Both the position numbers and the translations under genes were made by a program. 64,000 nucleotides of DNA from Flavobacterium piscinae (lineage in GTDB: Bacteria; Bacteroidota; Bacteroidia; Flavobacteriales; Flavobacteriaceae). Below, in pieces: positions 44,368 through 54,037 of the stretch. The DNA is taken from assembly GCF_004122145.1 (NCBI RefSeq), contig NZ_SBKQ01000014.1, positions 1-64,000 of the forward strand, in the 5' to 3' direction. Below the pieces are notes generated by a model. The model saw nothing but the letters and a program-made list of their open reading frames with translations, had not been told where the DNA came from and made no database searches. The first letter of the stretch is position 1. Every line of letters starts with the position of its first letter.

Positions 44368-45240
44368 CTAACGCTTCCCTGCCTTAAACAAAAACTCTTT
44401 CTCTTCCTTCGTCAAACTATCATAACCTGATTTACTGATTTTGTCTAAAATCTCATCAATTTGTTGTTGTGTTTTATCTTTAGGAGCAGGTTTCGGTTTG
44501 GAATAGGATTCATTTTTATGTACTTTTTTAAAGGGAGTAGATTTACTTCCTCTAAAAATATTTACTAAACCATCTACAAAAGAAGTAAACGGTTTTGTGA
44601 TATCGCTTCCATTTTTAAGTTGTGTACTATACAAATAGCCAAACAAAGCACCACCCAAATGAGCAATATGTCCGCCGACATTGGAAAAAGGAAGGCTAAT
44701 TAAATCCACTACCAAATAAAAAAAGGCGATATGCCAAATTTTTACATTTCCAATCAATAATAATCTTACTTCCATATAAGGTGCATAAGCCGCAACAGCA
44801 AATAAAACAGCCATAATTGCACCGGATGCACCTACCATCTGGGCATTTTGATTTATTAAAGCCGGAAAAATTAAATAACTTAGCAGGTAAATCAAACCGG
44901 CAAATATAGCTCCCGTCATATACAAACTCAACAATTGCTTTTGAGTAAAAAATGTCATAAACAAACGCCCGACAAAATGGAGAATGATTAAATTAAATAA
45001 AATATGAAAAATGCCGGCATGAAAAAAAGCATAGAAAAGAATTGACCATGGCTTCCACAATAAATCCATTGGATTCGATGATAAACTAACATAGTGAATA
45101 TAATTAAAATTTATCCCAAACAAAAACAAAATTCCACTGAAAATCATTGGAATTGCAAATAAACCAATGTTCCAGTAGATTAACTTTTCAGTTACGCCAC
45201 CCATCAAATACTGCTGTTTTAAATCTTTTAAGATACTCAT
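44368..45240 (-). CDS. Rhomboid family intramembrane serine protease (first of two)
   Basis: 290 residues from ATG 45240 (an upstream ATG at 45258 is possible, adding six residues). Six membrane helices with catalytic Ser in VGASGAIMAVLF and His in GGHIAHLGGALFGYL, plus the HILFNLIILHFVGR segment of helix 2. A C-terminal cytoplasmic tail of about 70 basic residues contains PKPAPKDKTQQQIDEILDKISKSGYDSLTKEE, a motif common in Bacteroidetes rhomboids. Cleaves membrane-spanning substrates. A paralogue lies 26 bp upstream. Confidence 0.9.
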   Translation of the reverse strand: MSILKDLKQQYLMGGVTEKLIYWNIGLFAIPMIFSGILFLFGINFNYIHYVSLSSNPMDLLWKPWSILFYAFFHAGIFHILFNLIILHFVGRLFMTFFTQKQLLSLYMTGAIFAGLIYLLSYLIFPALINQNAQMVGASGAIMAVLFAVAAYAPYMEVRLLLIGNVKIWHIAFFYLVVDLISLPFSNVGGHIAHLGGALFGYLYSTQLKNGSDITKPFTSFVDGLVNIFRGSKSTPFKKVHKNESYSKPKPAPKDKTQQQIDEILDKISKSGYDSLTKEEKEFLFKAGKR

Positions 45241-45266
45241 ACTACCACCTTTTATCAATTACTTCA

Positions 45267-46088
45267 CTAATCCCACCGTTTATGATTAAACTGATTTTTC
45301 TTCCAAAACCACATCATCAAAAATCCAGTTACAGCACCGCCTACGTGAGCAAAATGAGCTATTCCGCCACCGCCAAAAATAGAGTTACCGCTAATTCCCA
45401 TAAACAAATCTCCTAAAACCAATACCGGTACAAAATACTTAGCTTTGATTGGAATTGGAATAAAAATCATCATTAATTCTGCGTTAGGAAACATAAATGC
45501 AAAGGCAACTAAAATTCCATATAATGCACCGGAAGCTCCTACCGCTCTCCCATCTGCAATGATAGCAGCATCAAATAGTGCTTTAAAGTTTACATCATTC
45601 AACAGTTGATACTTTCCGAGTGGATCTAAAATTGGTTTAATATTTTCAGCTAATAATTCACCTTTATATACACTTCCTTCTCGAAACGGAACATTAATTA
45701 TTTGATTAATAGTTTCGGAAGAAAGCTGTAAATCAGCCGCTGATTCTAAAACTTTTTGAAATTGATAATACTCCATTCCCATATGAATTAAAGCAGCACC
45801 TAAACCACAGGAAATGTAAAAGAAAAGAAACTTTTTCCATCCCCAAAAATGCTCTAAGGCCGAACCGAACATAACCAAACCAAACATATTAAAGAAAATA
45901 TGCATTAAATTGGGTAGTTCAGCATGCATAAACATATGCGTGATAGGTTGCCACCATCCAAATTCATTACTTAAAGGAAAATGAATTGATAGCAAATCAT
46001 TTGCCGCAGGTGCAATCGTGTTTGCACCAATGTAAAAAAGTACATTGATGATCACTAATTGCTTTACTGTTTCGGTCATTCGCATCAT
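45267..46088 (-). CDS. Rhomboid family intramembrane serine protease (second of two)
   Basis: 273 residues with rhomboid helices: MHIFFNMFGLVMFGSALE, catalytic Ser in VGASGALYGILVAF, His in IAHFAHVGGAVTGFL. An extra extracytoplasmic insertion of about 60 residues (between about 110 and 175) separates helices 3 and 4. The ATG overlaps the mutL stop by 4 bp (ATGA), so translation is probably coupled to mutL. Confidence 0.92.
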   Translation of the reverse strand: MMRMTETVKQLVIINVLFYIGANTIAPAANDLLSIHFPLSNEFGWWQPITHMFMHAELPNLMHIFFNMFGLVMFGSALEHFWGWKKFLFFYISCGLGAALIHMGMEYYQFQKVLESAADLQLSSETINQIINVPFREGSVYKGELLAENIKPILDPLGKYQLLNDVNFKALFDAAIIADGRAVGASGALYGILVAFAFMFPNAELMMIFIPIPIKAKYFVPVLVLGDLFMGISGNSIFGGGGIAHFAHVGGAVTGFLMMWFWKKNQFNHKRWD

Positions 46089-47935
46089 ATCGCAAATTTT
46101 TTATCTAAATCATCCACGCTAATCGTGATGAAAGTGGGTTTATTAAAAGGCGAAATATCCGGCTCTTTGCAGGCAAATAAACCATTTACAATATTTTCCT
46201 GTTCTTTTTCAGTTAAAAAAGTTCCGGTTCGCACCGCTAAACTTCTGCCCATCGACTTGGCAATACTGTCGTTTAAGCTAAAACTACTGTCCGGTATGCC
46301 GTTTTGTAAATCGTTCATCAATTCCTCCAACACAATAGCGACTTCACTTTCTGTAACAGAAACTGGAATTCCGGAAATAGTTATTTTATCATTTTCAATT
46401 GTATCAAAAACGAATCCGGTGCTTTCCAAAGACATTTTTAAATCTCTTATTAATTCTATTTCGTTCACCGAAAAAAATAACTCAAGAGGAAACAACAAAT
46501 GCTGACTCGACGCTTGTTGAATCGTAATATTTTTTAAATACTGTTCATACAAAATCCGCTGATGAGCCCGCTGCTGATCGATGACCATCATACCCGATTT
46601 AATTGAACTGACAATATATTTTTTGTGTATTTGATACGTTCTGTTTTTGCTATCTTCAATCTCATTGTCATTAAATAGCGAACTCGTCACAGCGTCATGT
46701 TCAAACGTGATTTGTTCAATCTCTTGCGTGTCATTTTTTAAACCTATATATAAACTTTCCCAATTAGTAGTTTCCGTTTTTCTCTCTCGAAAACCTGAAC
46801 CTGAAAAAGATTTTGTTGGTTTATCTTGTGCAAAAGGATTAAAATTTGAATCCACTTGAATCAATGGTACCGAAGCATCTTTTTCTTGATAATGATACGG
46901 AGTATCCAAATTTGGATCACGCTCAAAATCCAAGACCGGAGCCACATTAAATTGACCTAAACTGTGTTTCACAGTGGAACGTAAAATCGCATAAAGTGAA
47001 TGCTCATCGTCAAATTTAATCTCGGTTTTGGTAGGATGAATATTGATATCGATGGTATTGGGTGGTACATCCAAATAGATAAAATAGCCGGGTTGCATAC
47101 CGTCTTTCAGTAAACCTTCATAAGCCGCCATGACCGCATGATGCAAATAACCACTTTTGATATACCGGTTATTGACAAAAAAGAATTGTTCGTTGCGATT
47201 TTTTTTTGAAAACTCAGGTTTAGAAACAAATCCTTGCACTTTCACGATTTCGGTTTCCTCTGAAATAGGGACTAATTTTTCATTGGTTTTACCTGCAAAA
47301 AGATTAACAATTCGCTGGCGTAAATTGGAAGAAGGCAGATTAAACAATTCGCCACCATTGTGAATAAACGTAAAATGAATAGTAGGATGTGCTAATGCAA
47401 CTCGCTGAAATTCGTCAACAATGTGTCGATGTTCAACCGTTTCCGATTTAAGAAAATTTCGTCGGGCAGGAATATTGAAAAACAAATTCTTAACCGCAAA
47501 AGAAGTTCCTTTTGGCAAAACCGAAGGATCTTGCGAAATAAACTTACTTCCTTCAATAATAATGTGAGTCCCTAACTCGTCTTGCTCTTGTTTTGTTTTT
47601 AACTCAACGTGAGCAATCGCGGCAATAGAAGCCAAAGCTTCTCCCCTAAACCCTTTTGTGTATAGCGAAAATAAATCTTCAGCATGTCGAATTTTGGAGG
47701 TAGCATGCCGTTCAAAACACATTCGGGCATCAATTACATTCATACCCAAACCGTTATCAATTACTTGAATGAGTGAGCGACCGGCATCTTTCACAATCAA
47801 TTTAATATCGGTTGCCTTAGCATCCACGGCATTTTCCAATAATTCTTTGACCACAGAAGCAGGTCGCTGAACGACCTCTCCGGCGGCAATTTGGTTAGCT
47901 ACGTGATCGGGAAGTAATTGAATGACACTCGACAT
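46085..47935 (-). CDS. mutL: DNA mismatch repair protein MutL
   Basis: 616 residues: GHKL ATPase domain (NQIAAGEVVQRPASVVKELLENAVDA; DNGLGM; TKGFRGEALASIAA), transducer domain, variable linker (about 330-430), and C-terminal dimerisation domain (about 430-616). The endonuclease motif DQHA(x)2E(x)4E reads DQQRAHQRILYE, with His, Ala and the first Glu replaced. Couples MutS to downstream repair. Its ATG overlaps the stop of the small upstream gene (TAATG). Confidence 0.95.
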   Translation of the reverse strand: MSSVIQLLPDHVANQIAAGEVVQRPASVVKELLENAVDAKATDIKLIVKDAGRSLIQVIDNGLGMNVIDARMCFERHATSKIRHAEDLFSLYTKGFRGEALASIAAIAHVELKTKQEQDELGTHIIIEGSKFISQDPSVLPKGTSFAVKNLFFNIPARRNFLKSETVEHRHIVDEFQRVALAHPTIHFTFIHNGGELFNLPSSNLRQRIVNLFAGKTNEKLVPISEETEIVKVQGFVSKPEFSKKNRNEQFFFVNNRYIKSGYLHHAVMAAYEGLLKDGMQPGYFIYLDVPPNTIDINIHPTKTEIKFDDEHSLYAILRSTVKHSLGQFNVAPVLDFERDPNLDTPYHYQEKDASVPLIQVDSNFNPFAQDKPTKSFSGSGFRERKTETTNWESLYIGLKNDTQEIEQITFEHDAVTSSLFNDNEIEDSKNRTYQIHKKYIVSSIKSGMMVIDQQRAHQRILYEQYLKNITIQQASSQHLLFPLELFFSVNEIELIRDLKMSLESTGFVFDTIENDKITISGIPVSVTESEVAIVLEELMNDLQNGIPDSSFSLNDSIAKSMGRSLAVRTGTFLTEKEQENIVNGLFACKEPDISPFNKPTFITISVDDLDKKFAI

Positions 47936-48225
47936 TATCTTCTAAATATGGATAAATCGAAATCGATAACAAATAAAAATAATAACACTAATACTAAAAC
48001 GATGGCGATAAGTCGGAAATTTATCTCTCTGTTTCCGCGATGACGGCTTTCACTTCGTGCCTCATTCCAATGTGAACGATAGTCGTTGTAATTGACCGTA
48101 TCGCGATTTTTATGAAACTTTGAATCAAAATCATACAGATTACCCTGCTCCTTTCCTTCATAATAGCGAGGAGTATAATTAAAACTTTTGTTTTTAGGCA
48201 ACTTGAATAACGATCTTTTGAGCAT
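47935..48225 (-). CDS. Small membrane protein, 96 aa
   Basis: Basic, Tyr- and Arg-rich cytoplasmic N-terminus (about 70 residues) and one C-terminal membrane helix (IAIVLVLVLLFLFVIDF). No family domain recognised. One-base overlap with mutL suggests co-transcription. It is near ribH (134 bp) but has no lumazine or riboflavin synthase features. Confidence 0.75.
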   Translation of the reverse strand: MLKRSLFKLPKNKSFNYTPRYYEGKEQGNLYDFDSKFHKNRDTVNYNDYRSHWNEARSESRHRGNREINFRLIAIVLVLVLLFLFVIDFDLSIFRR

Positions 48226-48359
48226 GTTTCAGTATTATCATTCAAAGTTAATGAATTCTAAAAAGACTAGAAAATATAACCGTGTGAAAGTTTTGTTAGT
48301 TTTTAGCTAAAAAACAAAATAAAACGAAGTTAGTTACAAATTATAATGGTATACCGGAT

Positions 48360-48839
48360 TTAATAAGCGGTCATTTTAATCGCCGCTACAGCAGCTTCTA
48401 CGCCTTTATTACCATGCTTTCCGCCACTTCTGTCAAGAGATTGTTGCATATTATTATCGGTGAGTACACAAAAAATAACAGGTATTTTTCCTAATATATT
48501 CAAATCTTTGATGCCGTGTGTGACGCCTTCACATACAAAATCAAAATGTTTGGTTTCACCTTGAATCACACTTCCTATGGCAATAATTCCGGCTAAATTT
48601 GGAAATTTATCCATCATTTTTTTACAACCGTAAATCAATTCGAAACTACCGGGCACATTCCATCGAATGATGTTTTCAGGACTCACCTTGCAATCCAAAA
48701 GTGTATCTAATGCTCCTTGAAAAAGACCTTCTGTTATGGTTTCATTCCACTCTGAAACAACAATCCCAAACGAAAGTTGACTAACGTTTGGGAGTGTATT
48801 TTTATCGTATTGTGATAAATTTTTATTTTCGGTTGCCAT
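48360..48839 (-). CDS. ribH: 6,7-dimethyl-8-ribityllumazine synthase
   Basis: 159 residues: FGIVVSEWNETITEGLFQGA, VPGSFELIYG, IAIGSVIQGETKHFDFVCEGVTHGI, VIFCVLTDNN and GNKGVEAAVAAI. These cover the substrate site and catalytic His region of lumazine synthase. Penultimate step of riboflavin synthesis; assembles as an icosahedral or pentameric shell. Two bp downstream of the TPR gene. Confidence 0.96.
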   Translation of the reverse strand: MATENKNLSQYDKNTLPNVSQLSFGIVVSEWNETITEGLFQGALDTLLDCKVSPENIIRWNVPGSFELIYGCKKMMDKFPNLAGIIAIGSVIQGETKHFDFVCEGVTHGIKDLNILGKIPVIFCVLTDNNMQQSLDRSGGKHGNKGVEAAVAAIKMTAY

Positions 48840-48841
48840 AT

Positions 48842-49621
48842 TTATTGAGCCATTCCGATTAAACCATCGATGTTTCTGGCTTCTGGAGCCGATTGATATT
48901 TTTCTTTAATTTCTGTAAAATAGTTCAATGCATCCGCTTTTTGTCCTAAAGTATAGGCCGTTTGACCGGCTTTCAATAAAAATCGAGGAGTCGTTAGATC
49001 GTTTTCATTCATTTCAGCTGCTTTTACGTAATAATCCAACGCTTCTTTCAATTGATTTTTTTGAGCAAAAGCATCACCTATAGCTCCTTTGGCCAAAGTG
49101 CTTAAAATCATATCATTCGAAGAAAATTTGTCTAAATAAGTAATTGCTTCCGTATTTTTTCCGGTATTTAAATAAGCAATTCCGGCATAGTAATTCGCTA
49201 GATTTCCGGCATCAGTTCCAGAATATTCCTCTGCGATTTTAATAAAACCGTATTTTCCTTCTGCTCCGTTTAATGCCAAATTAAATAAACTATCTTGACC
49301 GGTTGTGGCGTCAATTGCTTTTTGAAAATTTTGTTGAGCCACAAACATTTCATCTGCTGCTTCTAATTGTTTTGGTTCAACAACAAATTTTTGATACAAA
49401 AGGAAACCAACTGTAACCAAAGCGATAGCTCCAACGATACCAAAAATATACTTTTGATTTCTCACTACCCACTCCTCTGCTTTAGAAGCTCCAACGTCTA
49501 ACGTATTGAAAACTTCTGCCGTAGTACTGTCTTGAACATCAATATCTACATTCTCTTCAATATCATCTACTACTTCTTTTGGTTTAGGTGCTTTAAAGCC
49601 TCTTTTATTGTATGTTGCCAT
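48842..49621 (-). CDS. TPR membrane protein (YfgM-like)
   Basis: 259 residues: cytoplasmic ~55-residue segment, one membrane helix (about 59-78; IFGIVGAIALVTVGFLLY), then periplasmic TPR repeats (about 95-255). The layout is like YfgM/ancillary SecYEG translocon subunit, a periplasmic chaperone-network adaptor. Assignment is by architecture only. Confidence 0.8.
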   Translation of the reverse strand: MATYNKRGFKAPKPKEVVDDIEENVDIDVQDSTTAEVFNTLDVGASKAEEWVVRNQKYIFGIVGAIALVTVGFLLYQKFVVEPKQLEAADEMFVAQQNFQKAIDATTGQDSLFNLALNGAEGKYGFIKIAEEYSGTDAGNLANYYAGIAYLNTGKNTEAITYLDKFSSNDMILSTLAKGAIGDAFAQKNQLKEALDYYVKAAEMNENDLTTPRFLLKAGQTAYTLGQKADALNYFTEIKEKYQSAPEARNIDGLIGMAQ

Positions 49622-49800
49622 TTATATTTAATTTAATGAGCCGCAAAAATAAAATTTTTATTCATATTTAAAAGTCATTTTTTTGGATATTTTTGAATAA
49701 TTTTTGTCACTTCACATTTAAACCGCATTAATTCCTTTAAAACAGTTTATTTTTGCAGTGCTAAAATTATGATTTACGTTAACGTATAAACCTATTCACC

Positions 49801-50880
49801 TTGTTTTTAAAACACATTTCACTTTTTAATTATAAAAATTTTTCTGAAACTCAATTTGAGTTCGACAGCAAAATCAATTGCTTTGTGGGAAAAAACGGCG
49901 TAGGAAAAACCAATGTATTGGATGCAATCTACCATTTGGCTTATGGAAAAAGCTATTTTAACCCCACGGCAATACAAAATATCAAGCATGGGGAAGATTT
50001 TTTTGTAATTGACGGAGAATTTGAAAAAAACGAACGTAACGAACAAATTGTTTGCAGCGTAAAAAAAGGACTAAAAAAAGTATTAAAAAGAAACGGTAAA
50101 GTATATGACAAATTCTCGGAACATCTCGGTTTTATTCCGCTAGTCATTATTTCTCCCGCCGACACGGATTTAATTATTGAAGGAAGTGAAACCCGCCGAA
50201 AATTCATGGATAGCGTAATTTCACAATTGAATTCGGTTTATTTAAACCAATTAATTCACTACCAAAAAATAATTGTTCAACGCAATGCTTTGTTAAAATA
50301 TTTCGCTTTAAATCAGGTTTTTGAAAAAGATACTTTGCAAATTTACAACGAACAATTAAACGAGTTGGGTCAGTCGATATTTGAAAAAAGAAAAGAATTC
50401 ATAATAGAATTTCTGCCCATTTTCAACAAACATCATCAAACGATTACCAATTCGGCTGAAGAAGTTCAATTGGTTTATGAAAGTCATCTTTTCGAAAAAA
50501 ACCTACAAACACTTTTAGACGAAAATTTAGCAAAAGACAGGGCGTTGCAATACACGAGCGTTGGCATACACAAAGACGATTTGTCCTTTGAAATTTCGGG
50601 TCATCCAATTAAAAAATTTGGTTCGCAAGGCCAGCAAAAATCATTTTTAATTGCCTTGAAATTGGCTCAGTTTGAATTCCTAAAAAAACAAAGCGGTCAA
50701 AAACCTATTCTATTATTGGATGATATTTTTGACAAACTAGACGAAACCAGGGTCGGAAAAATTGTAGAAATGGTGAACGAAGATGAATTCGGGCAATTAT
50801 TTATTTCAGATACACATCCGGAACGAACTGAGAAAATTGTAAAATCAACCCATCAGAGTTATAAACTTTTTCATTTGTAA
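49801..50880 (+). CDS. recF: DNA replication and repair protein RecF
   Basis: 359 residues with TTG start at 49801 (no ATG nearby; translation begins [20 protein letters not shown], in register with the family). Walker [10 protein letters not shown] (31-39), the RecF segment [13 protein letters not shown], signature [17 protein letters not shown], and Walker [18 protein letters not shown]-like ATPase that loads RecA at gaps. A TATTTTTG -7-like box lies at 49748-49755. Divergent from the TPR-ribH pair. Confidence 0.94.
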   Translation: MFLKHISLFNYKNFSETQFEFDSKINCFVGKNGVGKTNVLDAIYHLAYGKSYFNPTAIQNIKHGEDFFVIDGEFEKNERNEQIVCSVKKGLKKVLKRNGKVYDKFSEHLGFIPLVIISPADTDLIIEGSETRRKFMDSVISQLNSVYLNQLIHYQKIIVQRNALLKYFALNQVFEKDTLQIYNEQLNELGQSIFEKRKEFIIEFLPIFNKHHQTITNSAEEVQLVYESHLFEKNLQTLLDENLAKDRALQYTSVGIHKDDLSFEISGHPIKKFGSQGQQKSFLIALKLAQFEFLKKQSGQKPILLLDDIFDKLDETRVGKIVEMVNEDEFGQLFISDTHPERTEKIVKSTHQSYKLFHL

Positions 50881-50939
50881 ATTAATATCTTTACCAAACT
50901 ATTGTAAAAGATAAAAACCTTTACCCAAACAGAGCTAAA

Positions 50940-51614
50940 ATGGCACGAAAAGAAGCACTCCAATTTATAGAAGATTTAAAAAACAATAATAACAAAGAAT
51001 GGTTTCACGAAAATAAGAAGCGATACGAACTTTTTAAAAAAGAATACCAAAACATCATTGCTGAAATTCTACAGGAAATGAAACCTTTAGACCCATCATT
51101 AGCCAATTTAGAGATAAAAAACTGCACCTTCAGAATCAATCGAGACATTCGTTTCTCTAAAGATAAATCGCCATATAAAAGTAATATGGGCATCTGGCTT
51201 TCAACCAATAAAAATATTAAAAATTCTCCCGGATACTATATTCATTACGAAAAAGGAAGCAGTTTTATTGCCGGTGGATTGTATTGTCCGGAAGCCGAAG
51301 AGTTGAAAAAAGTGCGGAAAGAAATTGCTTTTTTTTACGAAGATTTGGAAAAAACTACATCCAATGCCACTTTCAAAAAAGAATTTGGAGCTTTAGACCG
51401 TGATGAAACCAATATGCTGAAAAAAGCACCTAAAGATTACGATCCTAATCATCCCGCCATCGAATTCTTAAAATTGAAAAGCTATACCGCCACTCAAAAA
51501 ATCGACGATGAGTTGTTTTCCGATAAAGATTTTGCTAAAAAAATCACGCAAAAACTCATTGTCTTAAAACCTTTAAATGAATTTTTAAACAGAGCTTTAG
51601 AAACAGTTGAATAA
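50940..51614 (+). CDS. DUF2461 (TIGR02453) family protein
   Basis: 224 residues: FIEDLKNNNNKEWFHENKKRYE, FRINRDIRFSKDKSPYKSNMGIW, GYYIHYEKGSSFIAGGLY. These are family hallmarks. Soluble, function unknown. Nine bp before murB in the same direction. Confidence 0.92.
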   Translation: MARKEALQFIEDLKNNNNKEWFHENKKRYELFKKEYQNIIAEILQEMKPLDPSLANLEIKNCTFRINRDIRFSKDKSPYKSNMGIWLSTNKNIKNSPGYYIHYEKGSSFIAGGLYCPEAEELKKVRKEIAFFYEDLEKTTSNATFKKEFGALDRDETNMLKKAPKDYDPNHPAIEFLKLKSYTATQKIDDELFSDKDFAKKITQKLIVLKPLNEFLNRALETVE

Positions 51615-51623
51615 CTTTCCGTC

Positions 51624-52637
51624 ATGCAAATCCACACCAATTTTTCGTTAAAAAATTATAATACTTTTGGTATTGAAGCCAAAGCTAAAGAATTTGTTTC
51701 TGTTCATTCCTCCGACGAATTAATTGAAATTCTGCAACAAAAACCAACTTCTAAAAAATTTATTTTAGGTGGCGGTAGCAACATGTTACTTACACAAGAC
51801 ATTGATGCTTTGGTTATTCATTTGGATTTAAAAGGTAAAAAAATTATTGATGAAAACGACGATTTTGTTTGGGTTGAAAGTCAAGCCGGCGAAAACTGGC
51901 ATGAATTTGTATTGTGGACCATTGATCAAAATTTTGGTGGTTTAGAAAACCTTTCGCTCATACCCGGAAATGTAGGCACCACGCCTATTCAAAATATCGG
52001 TGCATATGGTGTAGAAATTAAAGATACCTTCGTTTTATGTGAAGCCATTCATATTGAAACGCAAGAATTGCTGGTGTTTACCAATGAAAAATGCAAATTC
52101 GGTTATCGAGAAAGTATTTTTAAAAATGAAATAAAAGACGAATTTGTTATTACTTCCGTTGTTTTTAAACTAACCAAACGCAACCATATACTCAACACTT
52201 CCTACGGAGCGATTGAAGCGGAATTGGAAAAACAACACATCAAAAACCCAAGTTTGAAAGACGTAAGTAACGCTGTCATCGCCATTAGACAAAGTAAACT
52301 CCCAAATCCTAAAGAACTAGGAAACAGTGGAAGTTTCTTCAAAAATCCGGTGATTTTGAAAAGTGATTTTGAAAAAATTCAACAAAAATTTCCCGACATT
52401 CCTCATTATGTTGTGTCGGAAACCGAAGTGAAAGTCCCTGCCGGATGGCTCATTGAACAAGCCGGATTTAAAGGAAAACGATTTGGCGATGCCGGAATTC
52501 ATAAACATCAAGCCTTGGTTTTAGTAAATTATGGTCATGCAACCGGTCAGGAAATTTTAGAAGTTTCCAAAACCATTCAAAAAACGATTTTAGATACCTA
52601 CGGAATTGCAATTGAAGCAGAGGTGAATATTATTTAA
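51624..52637 (+). CDS. murB: UDP-N-acetylenolpyruvoylglucosamine reductase
   Basis: 337 residues: FAD-binding ILGGGSNMLL, PGNVGTTPIQNIGAYGVE, catalytic Ser in GNSGSFFKNP, and type I extra C-terminal loop (PAGWLIEQAGFKG, HKHQALVLVN). Second committed step of peptidoglycan precursor synthesis, NADPH-dependent. Confidence 0.96.
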   Translation: MQIHTNFSLKNYNTFGIEAKAKEFVSVHSSDELIEILQQKPTSKKFILGGGSNMLLTQDIDALVIHLDLKGKKIIDENDDFVWVESQAGENWHEFVLWTIDQNFGGLENLSLIPGNVGTTPIQNIGAYGVEIKDTFVLCEAIHIETQELLVFTNEKCKFGYRESIFKNEIKDEFVITSVVFKLTKRNHILNTSYGAIEAELEKQHIKNPSLKDVSNAVIAIRQSKLPNPKELGNSGSFFKNPVILKSDFEKIQQKFPDIPHYVVSETEVKVPAGWLIEQAGFKGKRFGDAGIHKHQALVLVNYGHATGQEILEVSKTIQKTILDTYGIAIEAEVNII

Positions 52638-52710
52638 AATTATCCAAATTCAAACTGTTAAACAAACTCTTTTTTGTACCTTTGCGGTAGAAAAAAAATT
52701 CAATTGTACA

Positions 52711-52914
52711 ATGAAATTGATTCTCCTTAGCATCGGATTACTAGCCATTGCTTTCGCCGGAATAGCCATTAAAATTTGGGCAAAAAAAGACGGGAAATTT
52801 GCCGGAACGTGTGCGAGCCAAAGTCCGTTTTTAAATAAAGATGGTGAAAACTGCAGTTTTTGTGGCAAAACACCTGAACAAATGAAAGATTGTTCAGAAC
52901 CCTCTCATTCTTAA
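52711..52914 (+). CDS. Small Cys-rich membrane-anchored protein, 67 aa
   Basis: An N-terminal membrane helix (about 2-21) precedes a short domain with four to five Cys: GTCASQSPFLNKDGENCSFCGK ... DCSEPSH. The CxFC pair suggests metal or redox binding. No family name is certain. A TACCTTTG -7-like box lies at 52677-52684, 26 bp before the ATG. It precedes the glycosyltransferase gene by 16 bp and is probably in its operon. Confidence 0.72.
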   Translation: MKLILLSIGLLAIAFAGIAIKIWAKKDGKFAGTCASQSPFLNKDGENCSFCGKTPEQMKDCSEPSHS

Positions 52915-52930
52915 AATTTAAAGATACATT

Positions 52931-54037
52931 ATGTTGGACATATTGTTTTATGTTTTGATTGGTGTAACGGTCATTCAGTTGCTGTATTATGTACTTGTTT
53001 TTGGAAAATTTTCGTTTTCAAAAGTTCAAAAAAGCAATCCAAAACGTATTCCTATTTCAGTAATTGTTTGTGCCAAAAATGAAGCTGAACAAGTCAAAAA
53101 ATTTGTCCCCTTATTGGCTGAACAAAATTATCCGGAATTTGAAATTGTGTTAATTGATGATTCGTCTTCCGATAATACTTTGGATCTTTTTGAAGAATTT
53201 GAAAAACAGTATTCCAACATCAAATTGGTGAAAGTACAAAACAACGAAGCTTTTTGGGGCAACAAAAAATTTGCATTAACTCTAGGAATTAAGGCCGCAA
53301 AAAACGATTATTTATTGTTTACGGATGCCGATTGTTACCCTACTTCGAAAGAATGGATCAAAGAAATGAGTTCAAACTTTACACTCAAAAAAACAATTGT
53401 GCTTGGCTATGGTGCCTATGAAAAAATTCCCGGTTCATTTTTAAACAAACTTATACGTTTTGAAACGTTATTAACCGCTACACAATTTTTTGGATGGGCG
53501 AAAATTGGTAAACCGTATATGGGTGTAGGACGCAATTTGGCTTATAAAAGAGACGAATTCTTTCGTGTAAACGGATTTATTGATCACATGAAACTGCGTT
53601 CCGGTGATGATGATTTATTTGTGAATCAAGCATCAAATGCCGAAAATACAACTGTTTGTTTTTCTAAAGAAAGTTTCACCTATTCCATGCCCAAAACCAG
53701 CTTCAAAGAATGGTTTGATCAAAAAAGAAGGCATGTTTCAACAGCTACTTATTATAAGTTTTTTGATCGATTCCAATTGGCTTTATTTTTCTTTTCACAA
53801 TTATCTTTTTTAATACTGGCAATCATATTGTTAGCTTTTCAATACCAATGGATGATAGTATTGCCAATTGTTTTGTTTCGTTATTTATTTACTTGGACAT
53901 CTTTAGGTTATGCAGCCAATAAATTAAACGAAAAAGACGTTATCTATTGGTTTCCAATTATGGAAATGGCGTTGATTTTTACACATTTGAATGTATTTTT
54001 TACCAATATTTTTTCAAAACCGGTACATTGGAAATAA
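52931..54037 (+). CDS. Glycosyltransferase family 2, membrane-bound
   Basis: 368 residues: N-terminal membrane helix, GT-A domain (PISVIVCAKNEAEQVKKF, IDDSSSDNT, DXD-like FTDADCYP, SGDDDLFVNQ, QKRRHVSTATYY similar to the QxxRW motif), and two to three C-terminal membrane helices. Acts on nucleotide sugars at the inner membrane; acceptor unknown. Its 3' end overlaps the sigma-factor start region. Confidence 0.9.
   Translation: MLDILFYVLIGVTVIQLLYYVLVFGKFSFSKVQKSNPKRIPISVIVCAKNEAEQVKKFVPLLAEQNYPEFEIVLIDDSSSDNTLDLFEEFEKQYSNIKLVKVQNNEAFWGNKKFALTLGIKAAKNDYLLFTDADCYPTSKEWIKEMSSNFTLKKTIVLGYGAYEKIPGSFLNKLIRFETLLTATQFFGWAKIGKPYMGVGRNLAYKRDEFFRVNGFIDHMKLRSGDDDLFVNQASNAENTTVCFSKESFTYSMPKTSFKEWFDQKRRHVSTATYYKFFDRFQLALFFFSQLSFLILAIILLAFQYQWMIVLPIVLFRYLFTWTSLGYAANKLNEKDVIYWFPIMEMALIFTHLNVFFTNIFSKPVHWK

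Noticed and set aside
47935..48225. Riboflavin synthase subunit for the 96-aa gene beside mutL and ribH
   Set aside because: The protein is a basic segment plus one membrane helix with none of the riboflavin synthase or lumazine synthase motifs; ribH itself is complete at 48360-48839.
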